A DNA stretch of 64,000 nucleotides from a gamma proteobacterium SS-5 (GTDB lineage Bacteria; Pseudomonadota; Gammaproteobacteria; Chromatiales; Chromatiaceae), in NCBI GenBank assembly GCA_009497875.2, contig CP032508.2, positions 1,612,001-1,676,000 of the forward strand, read 5' to 3'. Below the pieces are notes generated by a model. That model had not been told where the DNA came from, searched no databases, and was given only the letters and a program-made list of their open reading frames with translations. Below, piece after piece: positions 45,638-53,902 of this stretch. The translations under genes were made by a program, and so were the position numbers. Each line of letters starts with the position of its first letter. The first letter of the stretch is position 1.

Positions 45638-46431
45638 ATGTACAAGAAGAAACTGTCAGAAACCGACATCCGCACCAAGTTCATCACCCCAGCCATCATC
45701 AAGGCAGGCTGGGATGTGCACACACAAATCCGCGAAGAAGTCGCCCTGACCAGTGGCAAGATTCTGGTCCGTGGTCAAAAGCACAAGCGCGGCGCGCCCA
45801 AGTTCGCCGACTACATCCTCTACTACAAACCCAACATTCCCATCGCCGTCATTGAGGCCAAGGACAACAGCCACGCCCTGGGCGATGGCATGCAACAGGC
45901 GCTCAATTACAGCCAGATGCACGGTGATCTGCCTTTCGTGTTCAGCTCCAATGGCGATGGCTTCCTGTTCCACGACCGCACCCAGACCCAAGGCCAGATC
46001 GAAACCGAGTTGAGCCTCGACCAATTCCCCAGCCCCGACGACCTCTGGCAAGGCTACTGCACCCACCACGGCCTGACCGAACCGGCTTGCTCTGGGAGGC
46101 TTTGCAGGAAGGGGTCGGCAAGGACCCTGATCCCTTCGATCTCATCTGCCACATCGCCTACGGCCAGCCCCCGCTGACCCGAAAAGAGCGGGCCAACCAA
46201 GTGCGCAAGCGCAACTACTTCAGCCAGTATCAGGACAAGGCACGACTGGTGCTGGATGCCCTGCTGGACAGGTAGGCCGACCAAGGCATCGAGAACATCG
46301 AGGAGACCAGCATCCTCAATGTGCCGCCCTTCAATGAGATCGGCACGCCCATCGAAATCGTGCGGATGTTTGGTGGCAAGCAGGGTTATCAAACTGCCAT
46401 CCAAGAGTTGCAGATGCAGCTATACACATAA
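45638..46431 (+). pseudogene. hsdR: hsdR remnant with the helicase domains deleted
   Basis: The first 145 codons encode the N-terminal nuclease domain of a type I restriction subunit (ETDIRTKFITPAIIKAGWD, FADYILYYKPNIPIAVIEAK with the catalytic D-ExK pattern, GMQQALNYSQMHG). Near 46080 the frame shifts directly into the C-terminal EcoEI-R-like domain ([40 protein letters not shown]), then a TAG at 46273 interrupts it before ADQGIENIEETSILNVPPF. About 600 residues containing the ATPase/translocase are missing. Restriction activity must be lost. Confidence 0.85.
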
Positions 46432-46469
46432 AAGACTAGACTCTGCGCATAAATCCAAAGGGGCTAGCC

Positions 46470-46709
46470 ATGACACAACAGACCCACCAGAACACCACGC
46501 GAACCAACATCGTCCTCAATACCGAGCTGGTGCAAACCGCCCTGCGCATGACCGGCCTGAAGACTCGGCGCGAATTGGTTGACTATGCCCTGCGCGAGCT
46601 AGTGCGCCATCAGCAGCAGATGAAACTGCTGGAGCTAAAGGGCAAGGTCAACTGGGAAGGTGACTTGGATACCATGCGCATCAGCCAAACGCCGGAGGAT
46701 TGGGCTTGA
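46470..46709 (+). CDS. vapB: VapB-type antitoxin (DUF2191)
   Basis: 79 residues. RTNIVLNTELVQTALRMTGLKTRRELVDYALRELVRHQQ is the ribbon-helix-helix of DUF2191-type VapB antitoxins, and the C-terminal LKGKVNWEGDLDTMRISQTPEDW is the toxin-binding tail. The stop overlaps the toxin start. The pair sits between the hsdR remnant and hsdM in the same direction, a common place for toxin genes in restriction loci. Confidence 0.88.
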   Translation: MTQQTHQNTTRTNIVLNTELVQTALRMTGLKTRRELVDYALRELVRHQQQMKLLELKGKVNWEGDLDTMRISQTPEDWA

Positions 46710-47101
46710 TACTGGTGGACAGCAGCGTCTGGATCGACTTCTTCAGGGGGCAGGACGCACCGCATGTCCAACAGCTGGAGCAAGCCATCCGCAACCGTAG
46801 GGACCTTGCCATCTGCGGCATCATCCTGACCGAAACCCTGCAAGGCATCCGCAACGACACGCGATACAGGCAGGTCAAGGACCACTTCAGTTCCCTCATC
46901 CTGCTACCGATGGAGCAGCCGGTGTTCATAGGTGCCGCCGACATCTACCGGACACTGCGCAAGCAAGGTCAAACCATTCGCAAAACCAACGATTGCATCA
47001 TCGCCGCCACGGCCATCCATTACCGTAGCCAGTTGCTGCATAACGACAGAGATTTTGTTGTGCTCAGTCGCCACACACCCTTGGAATTGTTGCAAGCATG
47101 A
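46706..47101 (+). CDS. vapC: VapC-type PIN-domain ribonuclease toxin
   Basis: About 131 residues of the PIN nuclease family; VapC toxins cut RNA, often tRNA. The acidic active-site residues are in LVDSSVWIDFF, ILTETLQGI, KTNDCIIAATAIH and LLHNDRDF. The start is taken as TTG at 46706, overlapping the antitoxin stop and giving the family MILVDSSVWID N-terminus; TTG at 46700 is the alternative. The hsdM start overlaps its end by four bases, so transcription runs on into the methylase gene. Confidence 0.88.
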   Translation: MILVDSSVWIDFFRGQDAPHVQQLEQAIRNRRDLAICGIILTETLQGIRNDTRYRQVKDHFSSLILLPMEQPVFIGAADIYRTLRKQGQTIRKTNDCIIAATAIHYRSQLLHNDRDFVVLSRHTPLELLQA

Positions 47102-48536
47102 GCATCACCACCACCATAAAATCCATCCAGGACATCATGCGCAAGGACGCCGGGGTCGATGGCGATGCCCAGCGCCTTGGCCAGCTCGGCTGGCTGCTGT
47201 TCCTCAAGATCTTCGATGACCAAGAGCAGGAGCTGGAACTCACCTACGACGACTACCAATCCCCCATCCCCGAGCAGCTGCGCTGGACCCACTGGGCCAC
47301 CGACCCCGAAGGCATCACCGGCGACAGCCTGCTCGACTTCGTCAACAACGACCTGTTCGATGCACTCAAAACCCTCAGCCTGCGCAACAAAAGCCCGCGC
47401 GCCTGCGTCGTCCAAAGCGTGTTCGAAGATGCCTACAACTACATGAAGAACGGCACCCTGCTGCGTCAGGTCATCAACAAGCTCAACGAGATCGACTTCA
47501 ACCGCAGCGCCGACCGCCACACCTTCAACGACATCTACGAGAAAATCCTCAAGGACCTGCAAAATGCCGGTAACGTCGGAGAGTTCTACATCCCCCCCGC
47601 GCCGTCACCCAATTCATGGTCGATCAGATCGACCCCCAGCTCGCCGAGCAGATACTCGACCCGGCCTGCGGCACCGGTGGCTTTCTTGCCTGCGCCATCG
47701 AGCACCTGCGCAACCACCATGTGCAGAGCCTGGAACACCGCGACCAGCTCCAGAGCGCCATCCACGGCATCGAAAAGAAGCAGCTGCCGCACCTGCTCTG
47801 CACCACCAACATGCTGCTGCACGGCATCGAAGTGCCCAGCCAGGTGGTCCACGACAACGCCCTCACCCGGCCCCTGCGTGACTACGGCCCGCAGGACGAG
47901 GTGGACGTCATCCTCACCAACCCGCCCTTCGGTGGCATGGAAGAGGACGGTATCGAAAAGAACTTCGGCAGCTTCAGCACCCGCGAGACCGCCGACCTGT
48001 TTCTGGTGCTGATCATGCGCCGCTTGAAACACAAGGGCCGCGCCGCCATGGTCCTGCCTGACGGCTTCCTCTTCGGCGAAGGCATCAAGACCCGCATCAA
48101 GGAAAAGCTGCTGACCGAGTGCAACCTGCACAGCATCGTCCGCCTGCCCAACGGCGTCTTCAACCCCTACACCGGCATCAAGACCAACCTGCTGTTCTTC
48201 ACCAAGGGCGAGCCAACCGGAGAAATCTGGTACTACGAGCACCCCTACCCGCAAGGCTACAAGTCCTACTCCAAAACCAAGCCCATGCGCATCGAGGAGT
48301 TCGAACCGGAGAAGGCCTGGTGGACGGACCGCAAGGAAACCGAACAGGCCTGGCGCGTCGGCATCGACGCCATCAAGGCCAACAACTACAACCTCGACAT
48401 CAAAAACCCCAACAAGCCAGACGACGGCCCCGGCGACCCCGACCAACTGCTGGCCGACTATAATCAGCATCAGCGACAGATCGCCGAGCTACAGGAACAG
48501 CTCAAACAGCAACTGCATCAAGCGCTGGGAGAATGA
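47098..48536 (+). pseudogene. hsdM: hsdM, type I methyltransferase with a frameshift in a C tract
   Basis: Two frames together make a full HsdM of about 480 residues. The first (from 47098) encodes the helical N-terminal domain (SIQDIMRKDAGVDGDAQRLG, LLFLKIFDDQEQELE). Near 47591, at a run of seven C, the reading moves to the second frame (FMVDQIDPQLAEQILDPACG...), which has the SAM-binding motif DPACGTGGFL and the catalytic NPPFGG. The shift is -1 (or +2). This could be a true mutation, a phase-variable tract or a sequencing error; the rest of the gene looks well conserved. Confidence 0.85.
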
Positions 48537-48538
48537 AC

Positions 48539-48787
48539 ATGAGCAACACTGCACAAAAGCAGGCTCGGGCCATTGAATCGGAATGGCAAAACAGCCTGAG
48601 ACTGACCCAGCAGCTCAGTATGCAGCAAGTCTGGGACAACCTCGACGATGAAGCATGGAACGACTTGCCGCAGCAATCCGCCGCAAAAGCCCCACGCACT
48701 ACTGGTGAGACGACTGCAGGGAAGCAGGGTGTACGACCTACAGGACCTGGGAAGGTAGAGCAACACAGGAGCAGTTGCCAAGAGTAA
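48539..48787 (+). CDS. Small unknown protein after hsdM
   Basis: Up to 82 residues (ATG at 48539; 48533 is an alternative start). The first 45 residues are helical (SNTAQKQARAIESEWQNSLR, QVWDNLDDEAWNDL); the rest is Gly/Thr-rich and probably not conserved. It starts three bases beyond the hsdM stop and is the kind of small ORF often seen inside type I restriction operons. No family can be named. Confidence 0.45.
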   Translation: MSNTAQKQARAIESEWQNSLRLTQQLSMQQVWDNLDDEAWNDLPQQSAAKAPRTTGETTAGKQGVRPTGPGKVEQHRSSCQE

Positions 48788-48823
48788 GGCATGGAGCCTG
48801 AGCCGAGGGATTGAGGAGAGAAA

Positions 48824-49543
48824 ATGATGCACGAGCCCAACCCCAAGCTGCAAGAATACGCCCGTACCATGCGCCATGCCGCGACTGATGCCGAACAGAA
48901 ATTATGGCAGCGGCTGAGAAACCGCGCCCTTGGCGGTTATAAATTTCGGCGTCAGGTACCCGTCGGCCCCTACATCCTCGATTTTCTCTGTAAAGAACTC
49001 AAGCTAGTGATTGAACTGGATGGCTCTCAACACATGGAACAACAAGCCTACGATGATGCGCGAAGCCGCTATCTGGAGATGCAGGGCCTGAAGGTCCTGC
49101 GCTATTGGGACAATGATACTTTGCAACAGACTGAATCGGTGCTGGAAGCCATCCTGTTTCAGTGTCAGGAATTGGCGTCGAACTCCAGAAGCTTCGCCCC
49201 CCCTCATCCCCAACCCTTCTCCCCAAGGGGAGAAGGGAGCAGGAGCGACGCCCCAGTGGCCAAGAGTGATCCATTAGCCCCTCGCCCCTTTGGGGAATCA
49301 AGGACTGAAATACAACAGCCAGAATCAATAGCCCCTCGCCCCTTTGGGGAATCAAGGACTGAAATACAACAGCCAGAATCAATAGCCCCTCGCCCCTTTG
49401 GGGAACCAGGGACTGAAGTACAACAGCCAGAATCAATAGCCCCTCTCCCCTTTGGGGAACCAGGGACTGAAGTACAACAGCCAGAATCAATAGCCCCTCT
49501 CCCCTTTGGGGAGAGGGGTTGGGGTGAGGGGGTGCGGCCATGA
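48824..49543 (+). CDS. DUF559 (Vsr-like) endonuclease with repeat-derived tail
   Basis: 239 residues. Residues 1-120 are a DUF559 domain, related to the very-short-patch repair endonuclease fold: MRHAATDAEQKLWQRLRNRALGGYKFRRQVPVGPYILDFLC, LVIELDGSQHMEQQAYDDARSRYLEMQGLKVLRYWDNDTL. The remaining 120 residues are encoded by 54-bp tandem repeats and flanking intergenic-type repeat sequence, so the gene has run on into repeat DNA. It ends four bases into the hsdS start (ATGA), hence in the same transcription unit. Confidence 0.8.
   Translation: MMHEPNPKLQEYARTMRHAATDAEQKLWQRLRNRALGGYKFRRQVPVGPYILDFLCKELKLVIELDGSQHMEQQAYDDARSRYLEMQGLKVLRYWDNDTLQQTESVLEAILFQCQELASNSRSFAPPHPQPFSPRGEGSRSDAPVAKSDPLAPRPFGESRTEIQQPESIAPRPFGESRTEIQQPESIAPRPFGEPGTEVQQPESIAPLPFGEPGTEVQQPESIAPLPFGERGWGEGVRP
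49275..49490 (+). repeat. Four 54-bp tandem repeats in the DUF559 gene
   Basis: Units begin at 49275, 49329, 49383 and 49437, with a partial fifth from 49491. Each contains CCCCTTTGGGG and encodes 18 residues ending in QQPESIAP. The unit looks like a common intergenic CCCTCTCCCC-type palindrome captured in frame and amplified. Confidence 0.9.
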
Positions 49544-49867
49544 CTAAAACCCAATTCCTCCACCACTTCGGCCCATTCCTCGACGCCCCCAACGGCATCC
49601 AGAAGCTCCGTGAGCTGATCCTGCAACTGGCGGTGCAGGGCAAGCTGGTGGCCCAAGACCCCAACGACGAACCGGCCAGTGAGCTGCTGAAACGGATTCA
49701 GGCCGAAAAGGCCAGGCTGGTGGCCGAGGGCAAGATCAGGAAGCCCAAGCCCTTACCGCCGATCAGTGAGGAGGAGAAGCCGTTTGCGCTGCCGGAGGGG
49801 TGGGAGTGGGTGAGGCTTTCCCAAATTGGTAGAGACTGGGGACAAAAGGTACCAGATCAGCCATTTA

Positions 49868-51736
49868 GTGCTCGCTGGAAAACTCAAAAAATTTGCTCAG
49901 CCCCACCCCGACCCGAAGCCGGTCGGCCAGAAAATGCCATAATTGCTATCTAGATATTTGTAGTTATTGCTGTCGCTCAGCGATGCCAGACATTTTTACC
50001 GCCCAACAGCCCCATCTGATCGGCTGCCAGGCAGACCAATCCCTGGGGCCTGTTTAGCAACACCGAATGCCTGGGTGTTAGGCCGTGCGTTTTTTGTAAG
50101 GCCCGCGCTTGCGGTCTGCCTCGGCCTTTTCCGCTTGGCGCAGCAGCACACCGATGCGCTTGATGTTGCGGGCCAGTACGGCCAGGGCGACATAGCGCTC
50201 GAAGCCATCAATGCCGTGATCCCGGCAGCGGTCGAGACCGCCCTGCTCGAGGCCGTTGATGGCGGATTCCACGGCGCTGTGCTGTCGGCGCTGCTGTTGG
50301 AAGGTGGGGCTTTGTTCGCGCTCTTGCTCACTGGCGTTGCGGCGGCCCTTCTTGGGCAGGGTGACCTGGGGGACGATCCGGGGCAGCTCCCGCTGGTTTT
50401 CCGGGGAGTGATAGCCCTTGTCAAAGCTGACCCCTTGTAGGTTGGGGAAGGCCTGCTTGGTCTCGCGCACCAGTTCGATGGCGAGCTTTTCGTCGGTCTG
50501 CTGACGCGCTACCCGGTGGTGCAGAATGAATTGGTGCTGGTCTTCGACGATGTGCACGCGTAGCCCCAGCCCTTGTGGGACCCCGGCCTTGCCCTTGCTG
50601 ATCCATTCGGTATGGGACTGGAAGATGGAGAAGATCTTTTCGTCATGGGGGATGTCTTCGCCCAGGATGCAGCGCCGGTGGATCTGATCGGCGAACAGTT
50701 GTGCGTAATCGCGCCATTGCTGGAGCTGTTCAACCAGCCGGTCATCCAGCGTCTGTGCGGCTTCCAGCAGGGCTTGGGCACGGCTGATGTGGGATAGGGC
50801 GAGCAGGATCAGGCGCTGGGTTGCCAGCTCGACCTGCTCGGCATCGGCCTTCTTGCTTTTACGCAGCTTCTGTAGCTTGTGGCATTGACGTTTGAAGGCC
50901 TGCTGGTTATGGCGGGCCTGACGCCAGCCCTTGACCTTCAGGGCCTTGGCCAGTGCCTGACCACCGTGCAGGATCTTGCGCACCGCATCCCACAGCAGAC
51001 CGATGTCGGTGGGGAAGTGCACATGGGTCTTCACCACGAAGGAGTCGCAACGGGCCATGAGTTCCGGTGAAAGGGGCTCATCAGCGCCGTTTTTTTTAAC
51101 CAATTCATGCCCGTATCGAACTACGGCCTGATTGATCTGATTCAGTATCTCAGGGGTAAACAGGCGCAGGTTGTCCTGTAATTGACCGAGGCTGTATTCT
51201 GTCTCTGCGGCCCAGCCGCTGTGGCCGAGGAACAGGCGCACGGTCTTGTGCTGGTTGGCCAGCTCATGCACCCGATCGTAATCGGCGTTGATGGCCAGGC
51301 GCAAAACCCCCAGCACCAGGATCGACCACTGATCCAGACCCGGGCGGCCGGTGTCGCTGGATACGGGCTTGCCCTTGTCGTCTCGGGGCACGACCTGGCT
51401 GAGGATGGCGAATACCTCGTCACGCAGCTGGGGTGTGGTGTAGATGTACTGTAGGCCGCGCAACAGCTGGGGGATGTCATCCCGAGATTTGGGATCGAGG
51501 ACGATGTCGCCAATGGCCACTTGTCCAAAGTGAGGTTGCGGATTTTTGACCTGTCGCATAATTTCACCTGGCGAAGATTTTGAACCTGAGCGCTACGCCC
51601 GAGGTCGGGGAACGAAGAATCAATAACTTAGCGGTCTGTTGTGTGGCTTTTTGGTGCAAGCCTGGGAATTCTTCAACCCCCATATTATAGCTTAGCGGTA
51701 TGATTTTTAAAAGGAATTCTGATTCCCCGGCAGGCA
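49868..51736 (-). mobile_element. Insertion sequence in hsdS (ISNCY-like), 1869 bp
   Basis: Flanked by a 7-bp direct repeat CCATTTA (49861-49867 and 51737-51743). Removal with one copy restores the hsdS frame exactly. The ends are poor inverted repeats (TGCTCGCTGGAAAA against TGCCTGCCGGGGAA). It carries one transposase on the minus strand. Confidence 0.85.
50078..51559 (-). CDS. DDE transposase, ISNCY-like
   Basis: 493 residues. The N-terminal part has a helical DNA-binding region (ILVLGVLRLAINADYDRVHELANQHKTVRLFLG); the catalytic core shows CDSFVVKTHVHFPTDIGLLWDAVRKIL, with the first aspartate in the FPTD segment, GVSFDKGYHSPEN with the second, and HSAVESAINGLEQGG with the glutamate. The order and size fit the ISNCY transposases of about 490 residues. 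The frame is intact. The assignment is from pattern memory, not a search. Confidence 0.75.
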   Translation of the reverse strand: MRQVKNPQPHFGQVAIGDIVLDPKSRDDIPQLLRGLQYIYTTPQLRDEVFAILSQVVPRDDKGKPVSSDTGRPGLDQWSILVLGVLRLAINADYDRVHELANQHKTVRLFLGHSGWAAETEYSLGQLQDNLRLFTPEILNQINQAVVRYGHELVKKNGADEPLSPELMARCDSFVVKTHVHFPTDIGLLWDAVRKILHGGQALAKALKVKGWRQARHNQQAFKRQCHKLQKLRKSKKADAEQVELATQRLILLALSHISRAQALLEAAQTLDDRLVEQLQQWRDYAQLFADQIHRRCILGEDIPHDEKIFSIFQSHTEWISKGKAGVPQGLGLRVHIVEDQHQFILHHRVARQQTDEKLAIELVRETKQAFPNLQGVSFDKGYHSPENQRELPRIVPQVTLPKKGRRNASEQEREQSPTFQQQRRQHSAVESAINGLEQGGLDRCRDHGIDGFERYVALAVLARNIKRIGVLLRQAEKAEADRKRGPYKKRTA

Positions 51737-52653
51737 CCATTTACTTATATTGATGTTTCGGCAATTGATAACTCAAAGGGCCTAATTGCAGAACCTACAC
51801 AACTTCAGGCAGATGAAGCTCCTTCAAGGGCGAGAAAGAAGGTAAAGGTTGGCACAGTAATTTACTCCACGGTAAGGCCGTATCTCTTGAATATTACTGT
51901 TGTTAATCGGGAATTTCCGACCGAACCAATTGCTAGCACTGCATTTGCTATCCTGCATCCACTTTGCGGATTGAATAGCCGTTTCCTTTATTGGTACCTG
52001 AGAAGCCCTGTATTTATCACCTATGTTGAATCTGTACAAACTGGCATTGCATACCCTGCTGTCAACGACGGCCAATTTTTCTCAGGGCTATTTCCGTTAG
52101 CTCCCATCTCAGAACAACACCGCATCGTCGCCAAGATCGATGAACTCATGGCCCTCTGCGACCAGCTCGATGCCGAACGTAACGCCCGCGACACCACCCA
52201 CCGGCAACTCATCCGCGCCATCCACCACCCACTCACCGAGGCCACCGACAGCACCCAAACGCACAGGGCATGGCAGCGCATCCGCGACCACTTCAACCCC
52301 CTCTACACCACCCCCGAAGCCGTCCAAGCCCTGCGCCAGACCATCCTCCAGCTCGCCGTGCAAGGCAAGCTGGTGCCCCAAGACCCCAACGACGAACCGG
52401 CCAGCGAGCTGCTGAAGCGGATCGAGGCGGAGAAGGCCAAACTGGTGGCCGAGGGCAAGATCAGGAAGCCCAAGCCCTTACCGCCGATCAGTGAGGAGGA
52501 GAAGCCGTTTGCGCTGCCGGAGGGGTGGGAGTGGGTTATTTTCGGCAATGTTGCGATCATCGAACGTGGTGGATCGCCAAGACCAATCAAGGATTACCTC
52601 ACAGAAGAGTCCAGCGGACTGAATTGGATAAAGATTGGTGATTCTGATATTGG

Positions 52654-52774
52654 AATTACGGTGACACTTTACCAATTACACTAATTTTAGTTGTCTCGGG
52701 TAATTCTTCTTCGAAGGGGGCCGGGCACGATGATACGTGGGGAATTGGGTAAATGGTAACGTGTCACCGTAATT
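52654..52774. repeat. MITE-like palindromic element, copy 1
   Basis: 121 bp with inverted ends AATTACGGTGACAC and GTGTCACCGTAATT. It truncates hsdS. A near-identical copy is at 53599-53718 in the same orientation. It encodes no protein and could fold into an imperfect stem. Confidence 0.85.
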
Positions 52775-52817
52775 CCACCGTAATTCCCAGCGGGCCTTTT
52801 TTTGCCCATCACAAATA

Positions 52818-52859
52818 TTGCCAGCATCCAAACTCCTTACTATACTGTCTAACGTAAGG
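52818..52859 (+). promoter_or_regulatory. Promoter and operator of the second VapBC-type module
   Basis: TTGCCA (52818-52823) and TATACT (52841-52846) are 17 bp apart. The -10 lies inside an inverted repeat CCTTAC ... GTAAGG (52835-52840, 52854-52859), a likely operator for the AbrB-type antitoxin. A strong AGGAG ribosome site follows. Confidence 0.75.
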
Positions 52860-52877
52860 ATATAGAAGGAGACGGCA

Positions 52878-53096
52878 ATGTCAAACGACGCCACACTTAC
52901 AAGCAAAGGCCGAACAACAATTCCCAAAGAAATTCGAGATAGTCTTTCCATGAAGGCTGGAGACCGGATGACGTTCACGTTGATGCCGGACAACACTGTT
53001 GTAATGCGCGTAAAGTCAAAGAGTGTCACTGAATTGGCTGGCACCTTACACAAAAAGGGCCGTAAGGCCATCCCTATAGAACAACTATCTCTGTAA
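52878..53096 (+). CDS. AbrB/MazE-type antitoxin
   Basis: 72 residues with a SpoVT/AbrB swapped-hairpin domain: TLTSKGRTTIPKEIRDSLSM, then KAGDRMTFTLMPDNTVVMRV. The last 25 residues form the toxin-binding end (LAGTLHKKGRKAIPIEQLSL). It has its own promoter and operator and overlaps the toxin start by one base (TAATG). The module is less GC-rich than the surroundings and lies between two MITE-like repeats, which suggests separate acquisition. Confidence 0.88.
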   Translation: MSNDATLTSKGRTTIPKEIRDSLSMKAGDRMTFTLMPDNTVVMRVKSKSVTELAGTLHKKGRKAIPIEQLSL

Positions 53097-53491
53097 TGCT
53101 GGGTATAGATACCAACGTCCTTGTACGCTTTCTAGTGCGGGATGATGAGATTCAATTTCAGAAGGCAAGCCATCTGATCAAACGTGAGGTCGCACAAGGG
53201 CGGTACGTTTTCGTTTGCCAGTTGGTCCTCTTGGAAACCGAATGGGTTTTACGAAGTCGCTACAGAGTGCCAAAGCATGTGATTATTGAAACCGTTTCGA
53301 GTTTGCTCGATTCAACTGATGTTCGATTCGAGAATGAATCAACCATCGAAGTCGCTCTTTTCCTCTGGAAAGAGACAACTGCAGATTTTGCTGACTGCCT
53401 GATCGGTGCGAATAATCGACAACTTGGCTGTGAAGCGACAGCAACCTTTGATGTAAAGGCATCCAAGTTGTCAGGGTTTATCGCTGTTTAA
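53096..53491 (+). CDS. vapC: PIN-domain toxin (VapC-type)
   Basis: 131 residues, a PIN-domain ribonuclease paired with an AbrB-type antitoxin. The acidic residues are in IDTNVLVRFLVRDD, LVLLETEWVLRSRY, TTADFADCLIGANN and CEATATFDVKASK, the four clusters expected of a VapC active site. The start shares its A with the antitoxin stop. Complete and probably functional. It differs clearly from the VapC at 46706. Confidence 0.9.
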   Translation: MLGIDTNVLVRFLVRDDEIQFQKASHLIKREVAQGRYVFVCQLVLLETEWVLRSRYRVPKHVIIETVSSLLDSTDVRFENESTIEVALFLWKETTADFADCLIGANNRQLGCEATATFDVKASKLSGFIAV

Positions 53492-53565
53492 CGGGATTTC
53501 CCGTCCACCTCACCTATCGCGCCAGACTCGACAAGCGCCCTTAAGGGTTGCCTTGGCGATACCGC

Positions 53566-53718
53566 AATTACGGTGACACTTTACCAATTGCACTAAGGAA
53601 TTACGGTGACACTTTACCAATTACACTAATTTTAGTTGTCTCGGGTCATTCTTCTTCGAGGGGGCCGGGCACGATGATACGTGGGGAAATGGGTAAATGG
53701 TAACGTGTCACCGTAATT
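53566..53718. repeat. MITE-like palindromic element, copy 2, plus a partial third copy
   Basis: A full copy at 53599-53718 has the same inverted ends as the one at 52654. Directly before it, 53566-53597 repeats just the left 30 bp. The whole 305-bp gap from 53492 to 53796 holds no gene beyond these repeats. Confidence 0.85.
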
Positions 53719-53796
53719 TCCTACTTTTATTTGGTGACTCATTGGTGACTCAAAAATGAGCGGCTGAACTGAAACGCGCCTAAGTTATTGATTTTA

Positions 53797-53872
53797 TGGA
53801 GCCGGCGACAGGAGTCGAACCCGCGACCTACTGATTACAAATCAGTTGCTCTACCAACTGAGCTACGCCGGC
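53797..53872 (-). tRNA. tRNA-Thr(TGT)
   Basis: Reading the minus strand, the acceptor GCCGGCG pairs with CGCCGGC; discriminator T; encoded CCA. The anticodon loop TTTGTAA gives TGT. A partial copy of its 3' half at 44576 marks the far edge of an island. Confidence 0.95.
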
Positions 53873-53902
53873 AAGGCTGGGGATTTTAACCTAGCCTTGG
53901 GG

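Larger units (their letters stand above)
49540..52684 (+). pseudogene. hsdS: hsdS, specificity subunit interrupted by an IS and truncated
   Basis: The 5' part (49540-49867) starts MTKTQFLHHFGPFLDAPNGI and enters the first target-recognition domain at LPEGWEWVRLSQIGRDWGQKVPDQPF. An IS follows. From 51744 the frame continues exactly (T-YIDVSAIDNSKGLIAEP ... GTVIYSTVRPYLLNI), through the central conserved helices (AKIDELMALCDQLDAERNARDTTHRQ) into a second recognition domain that starts with another LPEGWEWV. This second domain is cut at 52653 by a MITE-like repeat. So the subunit is doubly broken and its DNA specificity is lost. Confidence 0.85.
44576..53838. mobile_element. Decayed 9.3-kb island next to tRNA-Thr
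   Basis: Bounded by a partial tRNA-Thr copy (44576-44625) and the intact gene (53797-53872). Contents: an ArdC-like fragment, a type I restriction system broken in all three genes, two VapBC-type modules, a DUF559 gene, one IS and two MITE-like repeats. No integrase remains, so mobility is presumably lost. The boundary call depends on the imperfect tRNA-like repeat. Confidence 0.55.
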
